Assembly: GCF_001592205.1 (NCBI RefSeq) | Contig: NZ_BCWM01000001.1 | Coordinates: forward strand, 124,001 to 188,000 | DNA length: 64,000 nucleotides | Direction: 5' to 3' | From: Brevundimonas vesicularis NBRC 12165 | GTDB taxonomy: Bacteria; Pseudomonadota; Alphaproteobacteria; Caulobacterales; Caulobacteraceae | Part shown: positions 28,953 through 39,513 of the stretch, one piece after another | Position numbering within the stretch: the stretch's first letter is position 1 | How the letters are laid out: the number at the start of each line of letters is the position of its first letter | Made by a program: the position numbers and the translations under genes | Notes under the pieces: generated by a model | Seen by the model: only the letters and a program-made list of their open reading frames with translations | Told to the model about the DNA's origin: nothing | Databases searched by the model: none

Positions 28953-31277
28953 ATGACCAAATCATCCAATAGGCCGCCCGCCGGTCTGCCCGACAAAGAC
29001 ACCCTCGTCGCCTTTCTGCGCGAGGCCGGATCGGCCGAGAAGACCGACATCGCGCGCCATTTCGGGCTGAAAGGCGGTGACCGCCGGGCCCTGCGCGAAA
29101 TGATCCGCGAGCTGGAAGCCGAAGGGCGACTGGGCAAACGCGGTCGCAAGAGCTTTTCCGAAGCCGGCGCCCTGCCCCCCGTCGGCGTCGCCGATGTGAT
29201 CGAACGCGACGGGGACGGCGAACTGTATGTGCGCCTTGTCGAGGCCAGTCCGGACGCCCCGCGCGCCATTCTGATGCCCGACAAGTCCAAGGCCGCCCCT
29301 GGCCTGGGCGACCGCGTGCTGGTGAAGTTCCAGCGCGGCGCGGAGGGTTGGGAAGCCCGGCTGATCAAGAAGCTGGACGTGGGCTCCAACCGCGTTCTTG
29401 GCGTGATCCGCAAGTCGGCGCGCGAAACACGCGTCGAGCCGGTCGACCGCCGCTCCAAGGACGTCCTGCTGGTGCCCCAGGCCCAGTCCGGCGACCTGCG
29501 TGACGGCGACCTGGTCCTGGCCGCGATTGAAAAGGGCGACCAACGCTACGGCCCCAAGCGCGGCAAAATCCTGGAGCACATCGGCAAGGAAGACGACCCC
29601 CGCGCCGCCTCCCTGATCGCTATCCATGCCCACGGCGTCCCGACCGGCTTCTCCGAAGCGGTCGAACGCGAGGCCGAGGATCAGGCCCTGCCGACGCTGA
29701 AGGGGCGCGAAGACCTGCGCGAGGTCCCCTTCATCACCATCGACCCCGCCGATGCGCGCGACCACGACGACGCCGTCTATGCGGCGCGCGACGAGGATCC
29801 GAAGAATGAAGGCGGCTGGATCGTCTGGGTCGCCATCGCCGACGTCGCCGCCTACGTCCGCCCCGGCAGCCAGCTGGACCGCGAGGCGCGCGACAAGGGC
29901 AACTCGACCTATTTCCCCGACCGCGTCGAGCCGATGCTGCCGGAGGTGCTGTCGAACGGCCTATGCAGCCTGAAGGAGGGCGAGAACCGCGCCTGTCTCG
30001 CTGTGCGCATGGTCTTCAATAAGGACGGCCGAAAGACCGGCCACCGGTTCGTGCGCGGCCTGATGCGGTCGCACGCCAAGCTCAGCTACGAGCAGGCGCA
30101 GGCCGCCATTGATGGGCAAACTGACGACACGACCGGCCCGATCATGGAGGCGATCCTCTATCCGCTGTGGAACGCCTATCACGCCATGCTAAAGGGCCGG
30201 CTGAAGCGCAGCCCGCTGCAGATCGAATCGGCCGAACGCCGCATCCGCATGGCGCCCGCCAATGAACAAGGAGGGGGCGGCATCGCCTCCATCGAAAAGC
30301 GCGCTTCGCTGGAGGCGCACCGGCTGATCGAAGAGATGATGATCCAGGCCAACGTCTGCGCCGCCGAAACGCTGGAGCAGAAGAAGACGCCGCTGATCTA
30401 CCGCGTCCACGATACGCCCAGCCAGGAGAAGATCTTCAACCTGGCTGACTTCCTGTCGACCATCGGCAAGCCCTGGAACAAGGGCGAGCCCGGCACGACC
30501 AAGCGGTTCAACAAGCTGCTGGACGAAACGCGCGACACCGAACACGCCGATGTCGTCAACGAGGTGGTCCTGCGCAGCCAGATGCAGGCGATCTACTCTC
30601 CTGAGAACATCGGCCACTTCGGCCTGAACCTGGATCGCTACGCCCACTTCACCTCGCCGATCCGGCGTTATTCCGACCTGATCGTCCACCGCGGCCTGAT
30701 CCGGGCGCTGGGCTTGGGTAAGGACGGACTGACCGACCGCGAGATCGCCGAACTGCCGGCCATCGCCGAGGGCGTGACCATGACCGAGCGCCGGTCGATG
30801 GCCGCCGAGCGCGACGCCATGGATCGCTACATCGCCGCCTATCTGGAAGAGCACGTCGGCGCGACCTTCGCCGGGCGGATCACAGGCGTGACGCGGTTCG
30901 GCCTGTTCATTCGTCTGGAGGACACGGGCGCGGACGGCCTGGTGCCAGTCTCCACGCTCGGCAGCGAATACTTCACCCATGACGACCGCGCCCACGCCCT
31001 GGTCGGCGAACGCACCGGCAAACGCTTCACCCTGGGCCGCATGGTCGAGGTCAAGCTGCGCGAAGCCACGCCCGTTACCGGCGGCCTGGTGTTCGAAATG
31101 CTCAGCGAGCCCGAACCCCGCGATCCCAACGCCCCCGCGCCCCGGTATGGCATTCGCGGACGCGGCGGCGACGGCCCGCCGATGCGCGGCAAGAACCGCC
31201 CCGGCGGCCCCAAGCCCCGCAACGGCTCCAAACCCTCCGGCGGCCTGAGGGGTGTAAGGAAGGGCAAGCGCAAGTGA
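28953..31277 (+). CDS. rnr: Ribonuclease R
   Basis: A 774-residue RNB-family processive 3'-to-5' exoribonuclease able to degrade structured RNA. In order: a winged-helix-like N-terminus (residues 1-70), cold-shock domains, the RNB catalytic domain with TIDPADARDHDDAVYA (metal-binding aspartates) near residue 265, an S1 domain near residue 630 (GRITGVTRFGLFIRL), and a basic, Gly/Pro-rich tail after residue 710. The ATG at 28953 has no strong ribosome-binding site. Its stop overlaps the next gene start (GTGA). Confidence 0.96.
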   Translation: MTKSSNRPPAGLPDKDTLVAFLREAGSAEKTDIARHFGLKGGDRRALREMIRELEAEGRLGKRGRKSFSEAGALPPVGVADVIERDGDGELYVRLVEASPDAPRAILMPDKSKAAPGLGDRVLVKFQRGAEGWEARLIKKLDVGSNRVLGVIRKSARETRVEPVDRRSKDVLLVPQAQSGDLRDGDLVLAAIEKGDQRYGPKRGKILEHIGKEDDPRAASLIAIHAHGVPTGFSEAVEREAEDQALPTLKGREDLREVPFITIDPADARDHDDAVYAARDEDPKNEGGWIVWVAIADVAAYVRPGSQLDREARDKGNSTYFPDRVEPMLPEVLSNGLCSLKEGENRACLAVRMVFNKDGRKTGHRFVRGLMRSHAKLSYEQAQAAIDGQTDDTTGPIMEAILYPLWNAYHAMLKGRLKRSPLQIESAERRIRMAPANEQGGGGIASIEKRASLEAHRLIEEMMIQANVCAAETLEQKKTPLIYRVHDTPSQEKIFNLADFLSTIGKPWNKGEPGTTKRFNKLLDETRDTEHADVVNEVVLRSQMQAIYSPENIGHFGLNLDRYAHFTSPIRRYSDLIVHRGLIRALGLGKDGLTDREIAELPAIAEGVTMTERRSMAAERDAMDRYIAAYLEEHVGATFAGRITGVTRFGLFIRLEDTGADGLVPVSTLGSEYFTHDDRAHALVGERTGKRFTLGRMVEVKLREATPVTGGLVFEMLSEPEPRDPNAPAPRYGIRGRGGDGPPMRGKNRPGGPKPRNGSKPSGGLRGVRKGKRK

Positions 31278-31975
31278 CCCCCTTCGACGCCGCTCAGGAT
31301 CTGGCCGACGCGCCGCGTGTCGGCGGGGCTCAGCGGCTGAAGGATGCGGCGACGCTGATCCTGACGCGCGGCGGCGATCGGCCCGAGGTGCTGATGGGGC
31401 GTCGCGCGCCGGGCCATGTGTTCATGGCGTCGAAGTGGGTGTTTCCGGGTGGGCGGATCGATCGCAGCGACTTCACCGCCGCTTCGACGGGTAAGTTGTC
31501 GGGCGAGGTTGCGCGGCGACTGGAAGGCGAACTGCCCGCTCGCCGTGCGCGCGCCCTGGCCCTGACGGCGGTGCGCGAGACGTTCGAGGAGACAGGGCTC
31601 ATTCTAGGGCGGCCGGCGCCCCCCGCCTCCGTCGCCGGTCCGTGGCGTGAGTATCGCCAAGCGGGCGCCCTGCCCGATCTGTCGGTCCTGTCCTATATAG
31701 CGCGCGCCATTACGCCTCCCGGCCGGACCCGGCGGTTCGACGCCCGGTTCTTCATGGCCCCGGCCGAGGCCCTGCTGAGCCCGGAGCCGACCGCAGGGTC
31801 GGGTGAACTGGACGAGATCGCCTGGCTGCCGTTGGAAGAGGCGCGCGCGCTGGACCTGCCCGCCATCACCCGGTTTGTGCTGGGTGAACTGGCCGAGCGT
31901 TTGGAACACCCGAACCGCCCCCTGCCCTTCGTGCGGATGGTGCGGGGTCGGCACACGGTCGAACACAGGGACTGA
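31274..31975 (+). CDS. Nudix hydrolase (NUDT19/CoA-diphosphatase-like)
   Basis: A 233-residue Nudix protein with a long insert inside the Nudix box: KWVFPGGRIDRSDF, about 35 residues, then ALTAVRETFEETGL. That split box is typical of NUDT8/NUDT19-type enzymes that cut CoA or acyl-CoA; the substrate here is an inference. The GTG start overlaps the rnr stop by four bases, so it depends on rnr translation. DUF5990 follows after 1 bp. The three genes are surely one operon. Confidence 0.83.
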   Translation: MTPFDAAQDLADAPRVGGAQRLKDAATLILTRGGDRPEVLMGRRAPGHVFMASKWVFPGGRIDRSDFTAASTGKLSGEVARRLEGELPARRARALALTAVRETFEETGLILGRPAPPASVAGPWREYRQAGALPDLSVLSYIARAITPPGRTRRFDARFFMAPAEALLSPEPTAGSGELDEIAWLPLEEARALDLPAITRFVLGELAERLEHPNRPLPFVRMVRGRHTVEHRD

Positions 31976-31976
31976 C

Positions 31977-32390
31977 ATGGCCGGAACGGGGATCACCCTG
32001 CGCCTGACGATCGCCAATCCGGTCGCGGGCGTCGCCTACAGCCTGCAGGACAAGGCGAACATGCCGGTCGAGCCGCGCATCGCCGCCGACGGCCCGATCA
32101 GCTTCGACGCGCCCGTCACCCTGTCCGAGGATGGCCGCCTGACCGGCCCCTTCGTACGGCGCGAGGGCGCAACGCGGCGGTTCGTCTATATCGCGATCGG
32201 CACGTCGGCAGGCCAGCACGCCAGCGAATGGAGCCGACGCGCCAAGATCGACGTCCACGACATTCCGCCCGATCTGCTGGCCCAGGCGCGCCAAGGCGAG
32301 GTGCTGGAAGTCGTCCTGCCCGGGCGCGCCAAGGACGGCGGCCCCGCCTGCGCCACAGTGCGGCCGATCCAGGCCTGGCGCGCCATCTGA
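31977..32390 (+). CDS. DUF5990 family protein
   Basis: A 137-residue protein that I assign to DUF5990 from the pattern LRLTIANPVAGVAYSLQDK, GRLTGPFVRRE and RFVYIAIGTSAGQHASEWSRRAKI. Its function is unknown. It starts at the ATG 31977, one base after the Nudix stop, and is the third gene of the rnr operon. It is predicted soluble. It converges on the next gene with 2 bp between the stops. Confidence 0.7.
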   Translation: MAGTGITLRLTIANPVAGVAYSLQDKANMPVEPRIAADGPISFDAPVTLSEDGRLTGPFVRREGATRRFVYIAIGTSAGQHASEWSRRAKIDVHDIPPDLLAQARQGEVLEVVLPGRAKDGGPACATVRPIQAWRAI

Positions 32391-32392
32391 CC

Positions 32393-32959
32393 CTAGTCGG
32401 CCATCGGCTTGGTCAGGTCGAACTCGACGCGGAAATGCCGGTTGGGACGACGCAGTTCGTAGGCGAACACTCGGTCGGGATGAACCTCCATCGCCCAAAC
32501 ATTGGTGGTCGAGACGGCCGCGTCGTTTTCATTGAACAGGGCGATCGATTCGGCGTCGACAGGGAATTCCTGACGCTCGGCCGTGCCGGCTTTGACCGTG
32601 TCGCCGCCATACCAGTGCAGCACGTCGGTCGTGCCGTCCGCGTGTCGATGATCGTGCTTCAGCCGAAGGCCCGTGTCGGTCTTGGTCACGACCCAGGTGC
32701 GCGAACGATCCGACCCCACGGCGAAGGGAATACGCACCTCATCCGGCGAACAGTCGCGGACCTGCATGACCAGCCGCTCGCTGGCGAACTTGGCGTCGGC
32801 GGCGTCGGTGGTGACGACCCGGCCTTCGAATCGTTGGCCGCACAGGGCGTTCAACCGCGCCAGGAAATCGTCCTGGGACTGAGCCGGATCGGCCGTAGCG
32901 ACGCCGACGCACGACAAGGACATCAGGGCCGCAGCGGCCAGCACGGATGCGATTTTCAT
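32393..32959 (-). CDS. Conserved secreted protein of unknown function
   Basis: A 188-residue protein with a signal peptide (MKIASVLAAAALMSLSC, cut near ATADP). The mature part is rich in charged and aromatic residues (DGTTDVLHWYGGDT, EVHPDRVFAYELRR) and has two cysteines that could pair (ALCGQRF, VRDCSPDE). It looks like a periplasmic beta-rich protein. I do not recognise the family. Its promoter lies in the 126 bp shared with rpmG. Confidence 0.75.
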   Translation of the reverse strand: MKIASVLAAAALMSLSCVGVATADPAQSQDDFLARLNALCGQRFEGRVVTTDAADAKFASERLVMQVRDCSPDEVRIPFAVGSDRSRTWVVTKTDTGLRLKHDHRHADGTTDVLHWYGGDTVKAGTAERQEFPVDAESIALFNENDAAVSTTNVWAMEVHPDRVFAYELRRPNRHFRVEFDLTKPMAD

Positions 32960-33009
32960 GCGGTTAGACTATATGTGCGTTCCGCCTCATCAACGTGGCA
33001 TCGCGCCCG

Positions 33010-33037
33010 TTGACTTTGGGGCGATCCTGAGTATGTT
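33010..33037 (+). promoter_or_regulatory. Likely sigma-70-type promoter of rpmG
   Basis: TTGACT (33010-33015), 16 bases, TATGTT (33032-33037), about 48 bases before the rpmG ATG. Both hexamers are close to the housekeeping consensus, unusual in this GC-rich sequence. Confidence 0.5.
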
Positions 33038-33085
33038 CCGCGCCTCTTATTTTAAGCGGCTTTCGCCGTCGCAGAGGTAATTCCG

Positions 33086-33253
33086 ATGGCCAAACCGGCT
33101 TCCATCAAGATCCGCCTGAACTCCACGGCCGACACCGGCTTCTTCTATGTCACCAAGAAGAACGCCCGCACCATGACCGAGAAAATGGTCGTCAAGAAGT
33201 ACGACCCCGTCGTGCGCAAGCACGTCGAGTTCAAGGAAGGCAAGATCAAGTAA
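33086..33253 (+). CDS. rpmG: 50S ribosomal protein L33
   Basis: A 55-residue ribosomal protein L33 of the large subunit: [18 protein letters not shown], then [15 protein letters not shown] and [19 protein letters not shown]. It is the cysteine-free type, which does not bind zinc. The ribosome-binding site GAGG lies eight bases before the ATG. A strong bidirectional terminator separates it from the convergent pleD. The divK-pleD-rpmG neighbourhood is the one known from Caulobacter. Confidence 0.96.
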   Translation: MAKPASIKIRLNSTADTGFFYVTKKNARTMTEKMVVKKYDPVVRKHVEFKEGKIK

Positions 33254-33275
33254 GTCCTTGATCCGCTGAGAATTG

Positions 33276-33309
33276 AAAACGCCCGGCTGGTCTCCAGCCG
33301 GGCGTTTTT
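33276..33309. terminator. Bidirectional rho-independent terminator (rpmG / pleD)
   Basis: A perfect 15-bp inverted repeat (33276-33290 with 33294-33308, loop of three bases) ending in five T on the plus strand and four T on the minus strand. Confidence 0.9.
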
Positions 33310-33327
33310 CGTTGTCTCGAGGTGGGC

Positions 33328-34685
<1,358 letters not shown>

Positions 34686-34689
<4 letters not shown>

Positions 34690-35051
34690 CCGAGGTGCTG
34701 CCGGATGGTTTCGAGGAAATGCATGACCGAGATCGGCTTGGAGATATAGGCCTCGCAGCCGCCCTGACGGATCCGCTCCTCATCGCCCTTCATGGCGAAG
34801 GCGGTGACGGCGATGACGGGGATGTGGTTCAGCTCCTCGTCGTCCTTCAGCCATTTGGTGACCTCCAGGCCCGAGATTTCGGGCAACTGGATATCCATCA
34901 GGATCAGGTCAGGATGATGGGCGCGCGCCAAGGCGAGCGCCTGCAAGCCCTCGCGGGTCTGCAGGGTCTCATAGCCCTGGGAATCGAGCAGATCATGAAA
35001 AAGCTTCATGTTCAGCTCGTTATCCTCGACGATGAGGACTTTCTTGGACAT
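34686..35051 (-). CDS. divK: DivK, single-domain response regulator
   Basis: A 121-residue receiver protein that in Caulobacter links PleC/DivJ kinase state to DivL-CckA-CtrA control of the cell cycle. It is almost identical in pattern to Caulobacter Div[21 protein letters not shown], phosphoacceptor Asp53 in [17 protein letters not shown], and [11 protein letters not shown] chose the ATG at 35051 (a second ATG is at 35054); the open frame to 35297 runs into dinB. Candidate CtrA boxes lie 70-105 bp upstream. Confidence 0.96.
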
Positions 35052-35118
35052 CATCACCTGACCTGCGCGCCCCTCGAACGCTGGACGCCTCGTTGGTCGC
35101 ATTCGTAGGCGCCCAGTC

Positions 35119-35155
35119 TTAAGTTGGGGTGAAGCCAACCTTACGGAGACCTTAA
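35119..35155. promoter_or_regulatory. Two near-consensus CtrA boxes between divK and dinB
   Basis: TTAA-N7-TGAA at 35119-35133 and TTAC-N7-TTAA at 35141-35155, each seven of eight bases of the CtrA consensus TTAA-N7-TTAA. The second overlaps the region just before the dinB GTG. In Caulobacter, divK is transcribed under CtrA control, so control here is a reasonable inference. Confidence 0.5.
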
Positions 35156-35157
35156 GC

Positions 35158-36426
35158 GTGGCCATCAAGGCCATCTGTCGCGACTGCCTGTGGACCGGCG
35201 AAGATCCCGCCGGGCCGCGCGAGAACCGCTGTCCGGCGTGCGGATCTCGGCGCGTGGTCGCAGACGCCGAACTGGACCAGTTGTCGATCGCCCACATGGA
35301 CTGCGACGCCTTCTACGCCTCGGTGGAGAAGCGCGACCGGCCAGAGTTGCGCGACAAGCCGGTGATCGTCGGCGGCGGAAAGCGCGGCGTGGTCTCCACC
35401 GCCTGCTATGTCGCGCGTCAGTATGGCGTCGGCTCCGCCATGCCCATGTTCAAGGCGCTGAAGGCCTGTCCCGAGGCCGTTGTGATCAGGCCGGACTTCA
35501 CCAAATACGTCTTCGAATCGCAGCGCATTCTGGGGGCGTTGGGACAGATGACGCCCTTGATCCAGCCCTTGTCGCTGGATGAGGCCTGGGTCGATCTGTC
35601 GGGCACAGAGCGACTGAACGGCGGCCCGCCGGCGCTGCAGCTGATCCGGTTCCAGAAACAGATCGAGGACGAGACCGGCCTGACCGTCTCCATCGGCCTG
35701 GCCCCCAACCGCTTCCTGGCCAAGATGGCGTCGGAGATGGACAAGCCGCGCGGCTTCTCCGTCGTCGGCGCCGCCAACGCCCAGGCCCTGCTCGCGCCGC
35801 GACCCGTCACCGCCCTGCCCGGCGTCGGGCCTGTATTCGGCAAGGCATTGCGCAGCGACGGCTATTCGACCATCGGCGATCTGGCGCGGGCCGACGTGCG
35901 CGACCTGGTCAAACGCTACGGCGAATCCGGTCTGCGCCTGCACGATTTGGCCCACGCCCGCGACGCGCGCGCCGTGAACCCCGAGCGCGATCGCAAAGGG
36001 ATGAGCGCCGAAACCACCTTCAACGAAGACCTGACGTCGGCCGAAGCGCTGGAGGCCGAGCTATGGCCCCTGTGCGAGAAGCTGGCGTCCAAAGCCCGGC
36101 GCGACGGGGTCGCCAGCCGGGTGCTGGTGCTCAAGCTGCGCCGCACCGACTTCAAGATCGTGACCCGACGCGTCACCCTTCCCGATCCGGTGCAGACGGC
36201 GCGCGCCCTGTTCTCTGCGGGGCGCGATCTGCTGAAGCCGGAGCTGGGCCGCCCCTATCGCCTGATCGGCATCGGCATGGCGGACGTGCAGGACGCGGAG
36301 GACGCGCCCGCCGGCCTGTTCCAAACCAGTGAGACGCGCGCCTTGAAGACAGAGCGCGCCATCGACGTGCTGCGCGAAAAGTTCGGCAAGGACGCAGTGG
36401 TGGCGGGCCGTGCGCTGAAGCCGTAG
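35158..36426 (+). CDS. dinB: DNA polymerase IV with N-terminal zinc-ribbon-like extension
   Basis: A 422-residue Y-family translesion polymerase. The catalytic palm shows [12 protein letters not shown] (about residue 46), [14 protein letters not shown], and [12 protein letters not shown] with the metal-binding Asp-Glu. HhH and little-finger domains follow. The first 40 residues are an extension with two cysteine pairs (CRDC and CPAC), resembling a zinc ribbon; not part of E. coli DinB. The start is GTG at 35158 with CGGAG upstream. I found no SOS box here. Confidence 0.93.
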   Translation: MAIKAICRDCLWTGEDPAGPRENRCPACGSRRVVADAELDQLSIAHMDCDAFYASVEKRDRPELRDKPVIVGGGKRGVVSTACYVARQYGVGSAMPMFKALKACPEAVVIRPDFTKYVFESQRILGALGQMTPLIQPLSLDEAWVDLSGTERLNGGPPALQLIRFQKQIEDETGLTVSIGLAPNRFLAKMASEMDKPRGFSVVGAANAQALLAPRPVTALPGVGPVFGKALRSDGYSTIGDLARADVRDLVKRYGESGLRLHDLAHARDARAVNPERDRKGMSAETTFNEDLTSAEALEAELWPLCEKLASKARRDGVASRVLVLKLRRTDFKIVTRRVTLPDPVQTARALFSAGRDLLKPELGRPYRLIGIGMADVQDAEDAPAGLFQTSETRALKTERAIDVLREKFGKDAVVAGRALKP

Positions 36427-36434
36427 GACAGGGC

Positions 36435-37730
36435 ATGGATCTCGCCAAACGCGCCTATGACCATGGCTTTCGCCTGGACCCGATCGTCCGCAGTCTGCTG
36501 GACACGGACTTCTACAAGCTGCTGATGCTGCAGATGATCTGGCGCGAGCATCGCGACGTTCCGGTCGTCTTCCAGGTCATCAACCGCACCAAGGCTGTGC
36601 GTCTGGCCGACGAGATCGATATCGACGCGCTGCGCGAACAGCTGGATCATGCCCGATCCCTCAGCTTCACCAACAAGGAACTGGTCTGGCTGGCGGGCAA
36701 CAGCTTCTATGGCGTGAAGCAGATATTCTCGCCCGACTTCATCGCCTGGCTGACCGATTATCGCCTGCCAGACTACGACCTGTCGGTTCAGGACGGGCAG
36801 TATGTGCTGACCTTCTCCGGCGCCTGGGCCGAGGTGACGCTGTGGGAGATCCCGGCGCTGGCGATCCTGAACGAGCTGCGCTGCCGCGTCGGAATGCGAC
36901 GGCTGGGCCGGTTCGAACTGGACATCCTGTATTCGCGCGCCAAGACGCGGCTGTGGTCCAAGATCGAGCGGCTTCGCGCTCTGCCCGACCTCGCCCTGTC
37001 CGACTTCGGCACGCGGCGGCGGCACGGCTTCCTGTGGCAACGCTGGTGCATTCAGGCGTTGAAGGAGGGGCTGGGCAAATCCTTCATCGGCACGTCCAAC
37101 GTCCTGCACGCCATGGAGAACGACCTGGAAGCCATCGGCACCAACGGCCACGAACTGCCGATGGTTCTGGCGGCCCTGGCGCCCGACGACGCAGCGCTGG
37201 CCCAGGTGCCGTATGCGGTGCTGGACGAATGGCGCAGGCACTATGCGGGCAATCTGCTGATCGTGTTGCCCGACGCCTTCGGCACCGAGGCGTTTCTGGA
37301 GCAGGCGCCGGACTGGGTCGCGGACTGGACCGGTTTCCGGCCGGACTCGGCCCCGCCCATACCGGCCGGCGACCGCCTGATCGACTGGTGGCGCGCGCAT
37401 GGGCGAGACCCAAGGGAGAAGCTGCTGATCTTCTCGGACGGGATGGACATCGACGGGATCGAGGCGACCCACGCCCATTTCCACGGCCGCGCTCGGCTCA
37501 GCTTCGGCTGGGGCACCAATCTGACCAATGATCTCCGCGATTGTTCGCCCGCCTATGCGCCGGAGCTGGAGCCGATCTCCCTGGTCTGCAAGGTGGTCGA
37601 GGCCGGCGGTCGCCCCGCCATCAAACTGTCAGACAATCCCGCGAAAGCGGTCGGAGATCCCGTCGAGATCGAACGCTATCGCCGTGTCTTCGGCGTGCGC
37701 GGTCTGACCGCCCAACCCGTCACGGTCTGA
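36435..37730 (+). CDS. pncB: Nicotinate phosphoribosyltransferase
   Basis: PncB makes nicotinate mononucleotide from nicotinate and PRPP, a step of NAD salvage. The 431-residue protein begins with [16 protein letters not shown]; the histidine that is phosphorylated in the family lies in [11 protein letters not shown]. The PRPP-binding part includes [15 protein letters not shown] and [11 protein letters not shown]. The ATG at 36435 is 8 bp after dinB, so they may be co-transcribed, although the functions are unrelated. Confidence 0.95.
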   Translation: MDLAKRAYDHGFRLDPIVRSLLDTDFYKLLMLQMIWREHRDVPVVFQVINRTKAVRLADEIDIDALREQLDHARSLSFTNKELVWLAGNSFYGVKQIFSPDFIAWLTDYRLPDYDLSVQDGQYVLTFSGAWAEVTLWEIPALAILNELRCRVGMRRLGRFELDILYSRAKTRLWSKIERLRALPDLALSDFGTRRRHGFLWQRWCIQALKEGLGKSFIGTSNVLHAMENDLEAIGTNGHELPMVLAALAPDDAALAQVPYAVLDEWRRHYAGNLLIVLPDAFGTEAFLEQAPDWVADWTGFRPDSAPPIPAGDRLIDWWRAHGRDPREKLLIFSDGMDIDGIEATHAHFHGRARLSFGWGTNLTNDLRDCSPAYAPELEPISLVCKVVEAGGRPAIKLSDNPAKAVGDPVEIERYRRVFGVRGLTAQPVTV

Positions 37731-37766
37731 AACCCGGCCTTAAGCCCGCCGTGCGACAAGGCGGGC

Positions 37767-38507
37767 ATGAGCGCCTTTCTCGACAAGATGCGTCGCCGCG
37801 CCGGCCGCTATCTCGATGTCCGTCCTGCCGACGTGCGGCCCGCGCGCGGCGTCCTCAGCCTGTCGTTCGACGACATCCCGGCATCGGCCTGGACCGAGGC
37901 CGGACCGATTCTGGCCCAGCACAGGGTCAAAGCGACCTACTATGTCTGCGGCGGCCTGTCAGGCGGTCGCAATCTGAACCTGCCCCAGTTTGAGGTGGAG
38001 CATCTGCAAGCCCTCCATGAGGCCGGGCACGAAGTCGGATGCCACACCTATGAGCATGTCTCGGCCCTGACCCTGTCGCCGACCGAACTGGACGCCAGCC
38101 TGGCCCGCAACGCCGCCTGGGTGGCCGAGCGGCTGGACGGATACGAAATGCAGACCTTCGCCTATCCGTTCGGGGATTGCGCCCTGGGATCGAAAGCCGT
38201 GATCGACCGCCGTTTCCTGTGCGGGCGTGGGGTGCGCGACGGGATCAACGCCGGGCGTTCGGATCGCAATCTGCTGCAGGCCATCGGCCTGGAGAGCCGT
38301 CGTCTGCCCGGCTACGACCTAGAGGCGCTGGTGGCGCAGACGGCTTCATCCAAGGGCTGGCTGATCGCCTATGGCCACGACGTCAGCGACGCCCCGACGC
38401 CGTATGGTTGCCGTCCGGAGGACATCGATCGGTTGATCCGACTGGCAAGCGCGGCCGACTTGGACATTCAACCGGTCGTGGCGGCGTGGCGGATGGCGAC
38501 AGCCTGA
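37767..38507 (+). CDS. Polysaccharide deacetylase (NodB-like), cytoplasmic type
   Basis: A 246-residue NodB-homology carbohydrate esterase. The metal-binding residues are present: Asp35-Asp36 in SLSFDDIP and His93/His97 in CHTYEH. The third motif is YPFGD with Ala where Arg is usual. There is no signal peptide or membrane segment, so the enzyme would act in the cytoplasm, on a precursor of a surface or capsule sugar, if active. The substrate is unknown. It converges on a conserved unknown gene 4 bp away. Confidence 0.78.
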   Translation: MSAFLDKMRRRAGRYLDVRPADVRPARGVLSLSFDDIPASAWTEAGPILAQHRVKATYYVCGGLSGGRNLNLPQFEVEHLQALHEAGHEVGCHTYEHVSALTLSPTELDASLARNAAWVAERLDGYEMQTFAYPFGDCALGSKAVIDRRFLCGRGVRDGINAGRSDRNLLQAIGLESRRLPGYDLEALVAQTASSKGWLIAYGHDVSDAPTPYGCRPEDIDRLIRLASAADLDIQPVVAAWRMATA

Positions 38508-38511
38508 GGGA

Positions 38512-39408
38512 TCAGGCGGCCTTGCGCCGATCAGCCCAGGCGATCAGCTCCTTGCGGGGCCAGATCATCAGCCATGACCGGGCAGTGTATTCCCCGCTGT
38601 CGATCAGCGCCTTGCGCGACGCCGACGCCGTCGCCGCCCGTTCGGTGTGGATCTCGCCCGGTCCTTGGTGGACCATGAAGGCGCCGCCCTTCAGCGGGTT
38701 GAGCCGCAGGTGCGCAAGTCGAGGGCTGATCTCGGTCAGGGGCGGGTCGTAGAACCAGCTGGAGCCGATCATGCCGGCCAGTTCGGGCCGCGCGCGGCAC
38801 AGTTCCGCCCCTGTCGCCCAGGCCTCGTTCCAGCCATCCTCGTTGAAGCCGCGCAGCCAGCGGCTCTCGGTGTGAACCTCCAGCCAAGGCTCACGCTTGG
38901 CGCCCGCCGCCAGATAGCGGAACAGCGGTTTAACGCCCCAGCCGTCGCGGACGTGTTTGACGATCTGGCCCGGCCCGACCGGCGACGACAGGTCGATCAC
39001 CTGACTTTTCGCGCCCGGCACGCTGAGCGCCAGGGTGAAGCGCACGTCCTTGGACCAGTGGTCGAAAACATAGTCGCCCTCGGCCTTCTCCAGAAAACCC
39101 GCCAACTGTTCGATCCAGTAGGGATAGAGGGCCATGACCTCGGCCGGCAGGTTCATCGCCGCCGCACGGTCGGGCAGTTGCAGCGCCCAGGCGGCGACCA
39201 GGCCGCGACGCACATCGTCCGACGCATCAGCGCCCAACAGCGCATCAACCGCCTTGGCCGGCATTTCGAAGTCCCAATGCGGCGCGGCCTCGGCGGCCTT
39301 CTGCGCGGCCGGGATTGCGGCGGCGTCCACGCGCGCGCGGTCGTCGGGGGACAACCGCGGCAGCACGGCATGGAAGGCGGCGACGTCGGGGGTCAGATGC
39401 ATATCCAT
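38512..39408 (-). CDS. Conserved hypothetical protein
   Basis: A 298-residue protein that I do not assign to a named domain. I placed the start at the ATG 39408 (MDMHLTPDVAAFHAVLP); the open frame to 40128 crosses ridA. The N-terminal half is helical with Ala-rich segments. The C-terminal half has conserved-looking motifs: PWLEVHTESRWLRGFNEDGW, MIGSSWFYDPPLTEISPRLA and SWLMIWPRKELIAWA, which I recall from uncharacterised proteins of other alphaproteobacteria. No signal peptide or membrane segment. It faces a deacetylase and is divergent from ridA. Confidence 0.72.
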   Translation of the reverse strand: MDMHLTPDVAAFHAVLPRLSPDDRARVDAAAIPAAQKAAEAAPHWDFEMPAKAVDALLGADASDDVRRGLVAAWALQLPDRAAAMNLPAEVMALYPYWIEQLAGFLEKAEGDYVFDHWSKDVRFTLALSVPGAKSQVIDLSSPVGPGQIVKHVRDGWGVKPLFRYLAAGAKREPWLEVHTESRWLRGFNEDGWNEAWATGAELCRARPELAGMIGSSWFYDPPLTEISPRLAHLRLNPLKGGAFMVHQGPGEIHTERAATASASRKALIDSGEYTARSWLMIWPRKELIAWADRRKAA

Positions 39409-39513
39409 GATCGCACCATGACACGGCGCGGTTGGCGAACCTTTAAAGCGCGCCGAACGGGTGACGCCGCCCTTGCCCCGCGCTAAACCGCGCCCAGATA
39501 AACAGGAGCCCCC

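Noticed and set aside
35051..35158. SOS box at dinB
   Set aside because: No GTTC-N7-GTTC was found in the divK-dinB gap, so LexA control is not supported.
34890..35297. Upstream extension of divK over dinB
   Set aside because: The extra N-terminal residues are not conserved in DivK, and dinB occupies the region on the other strand.
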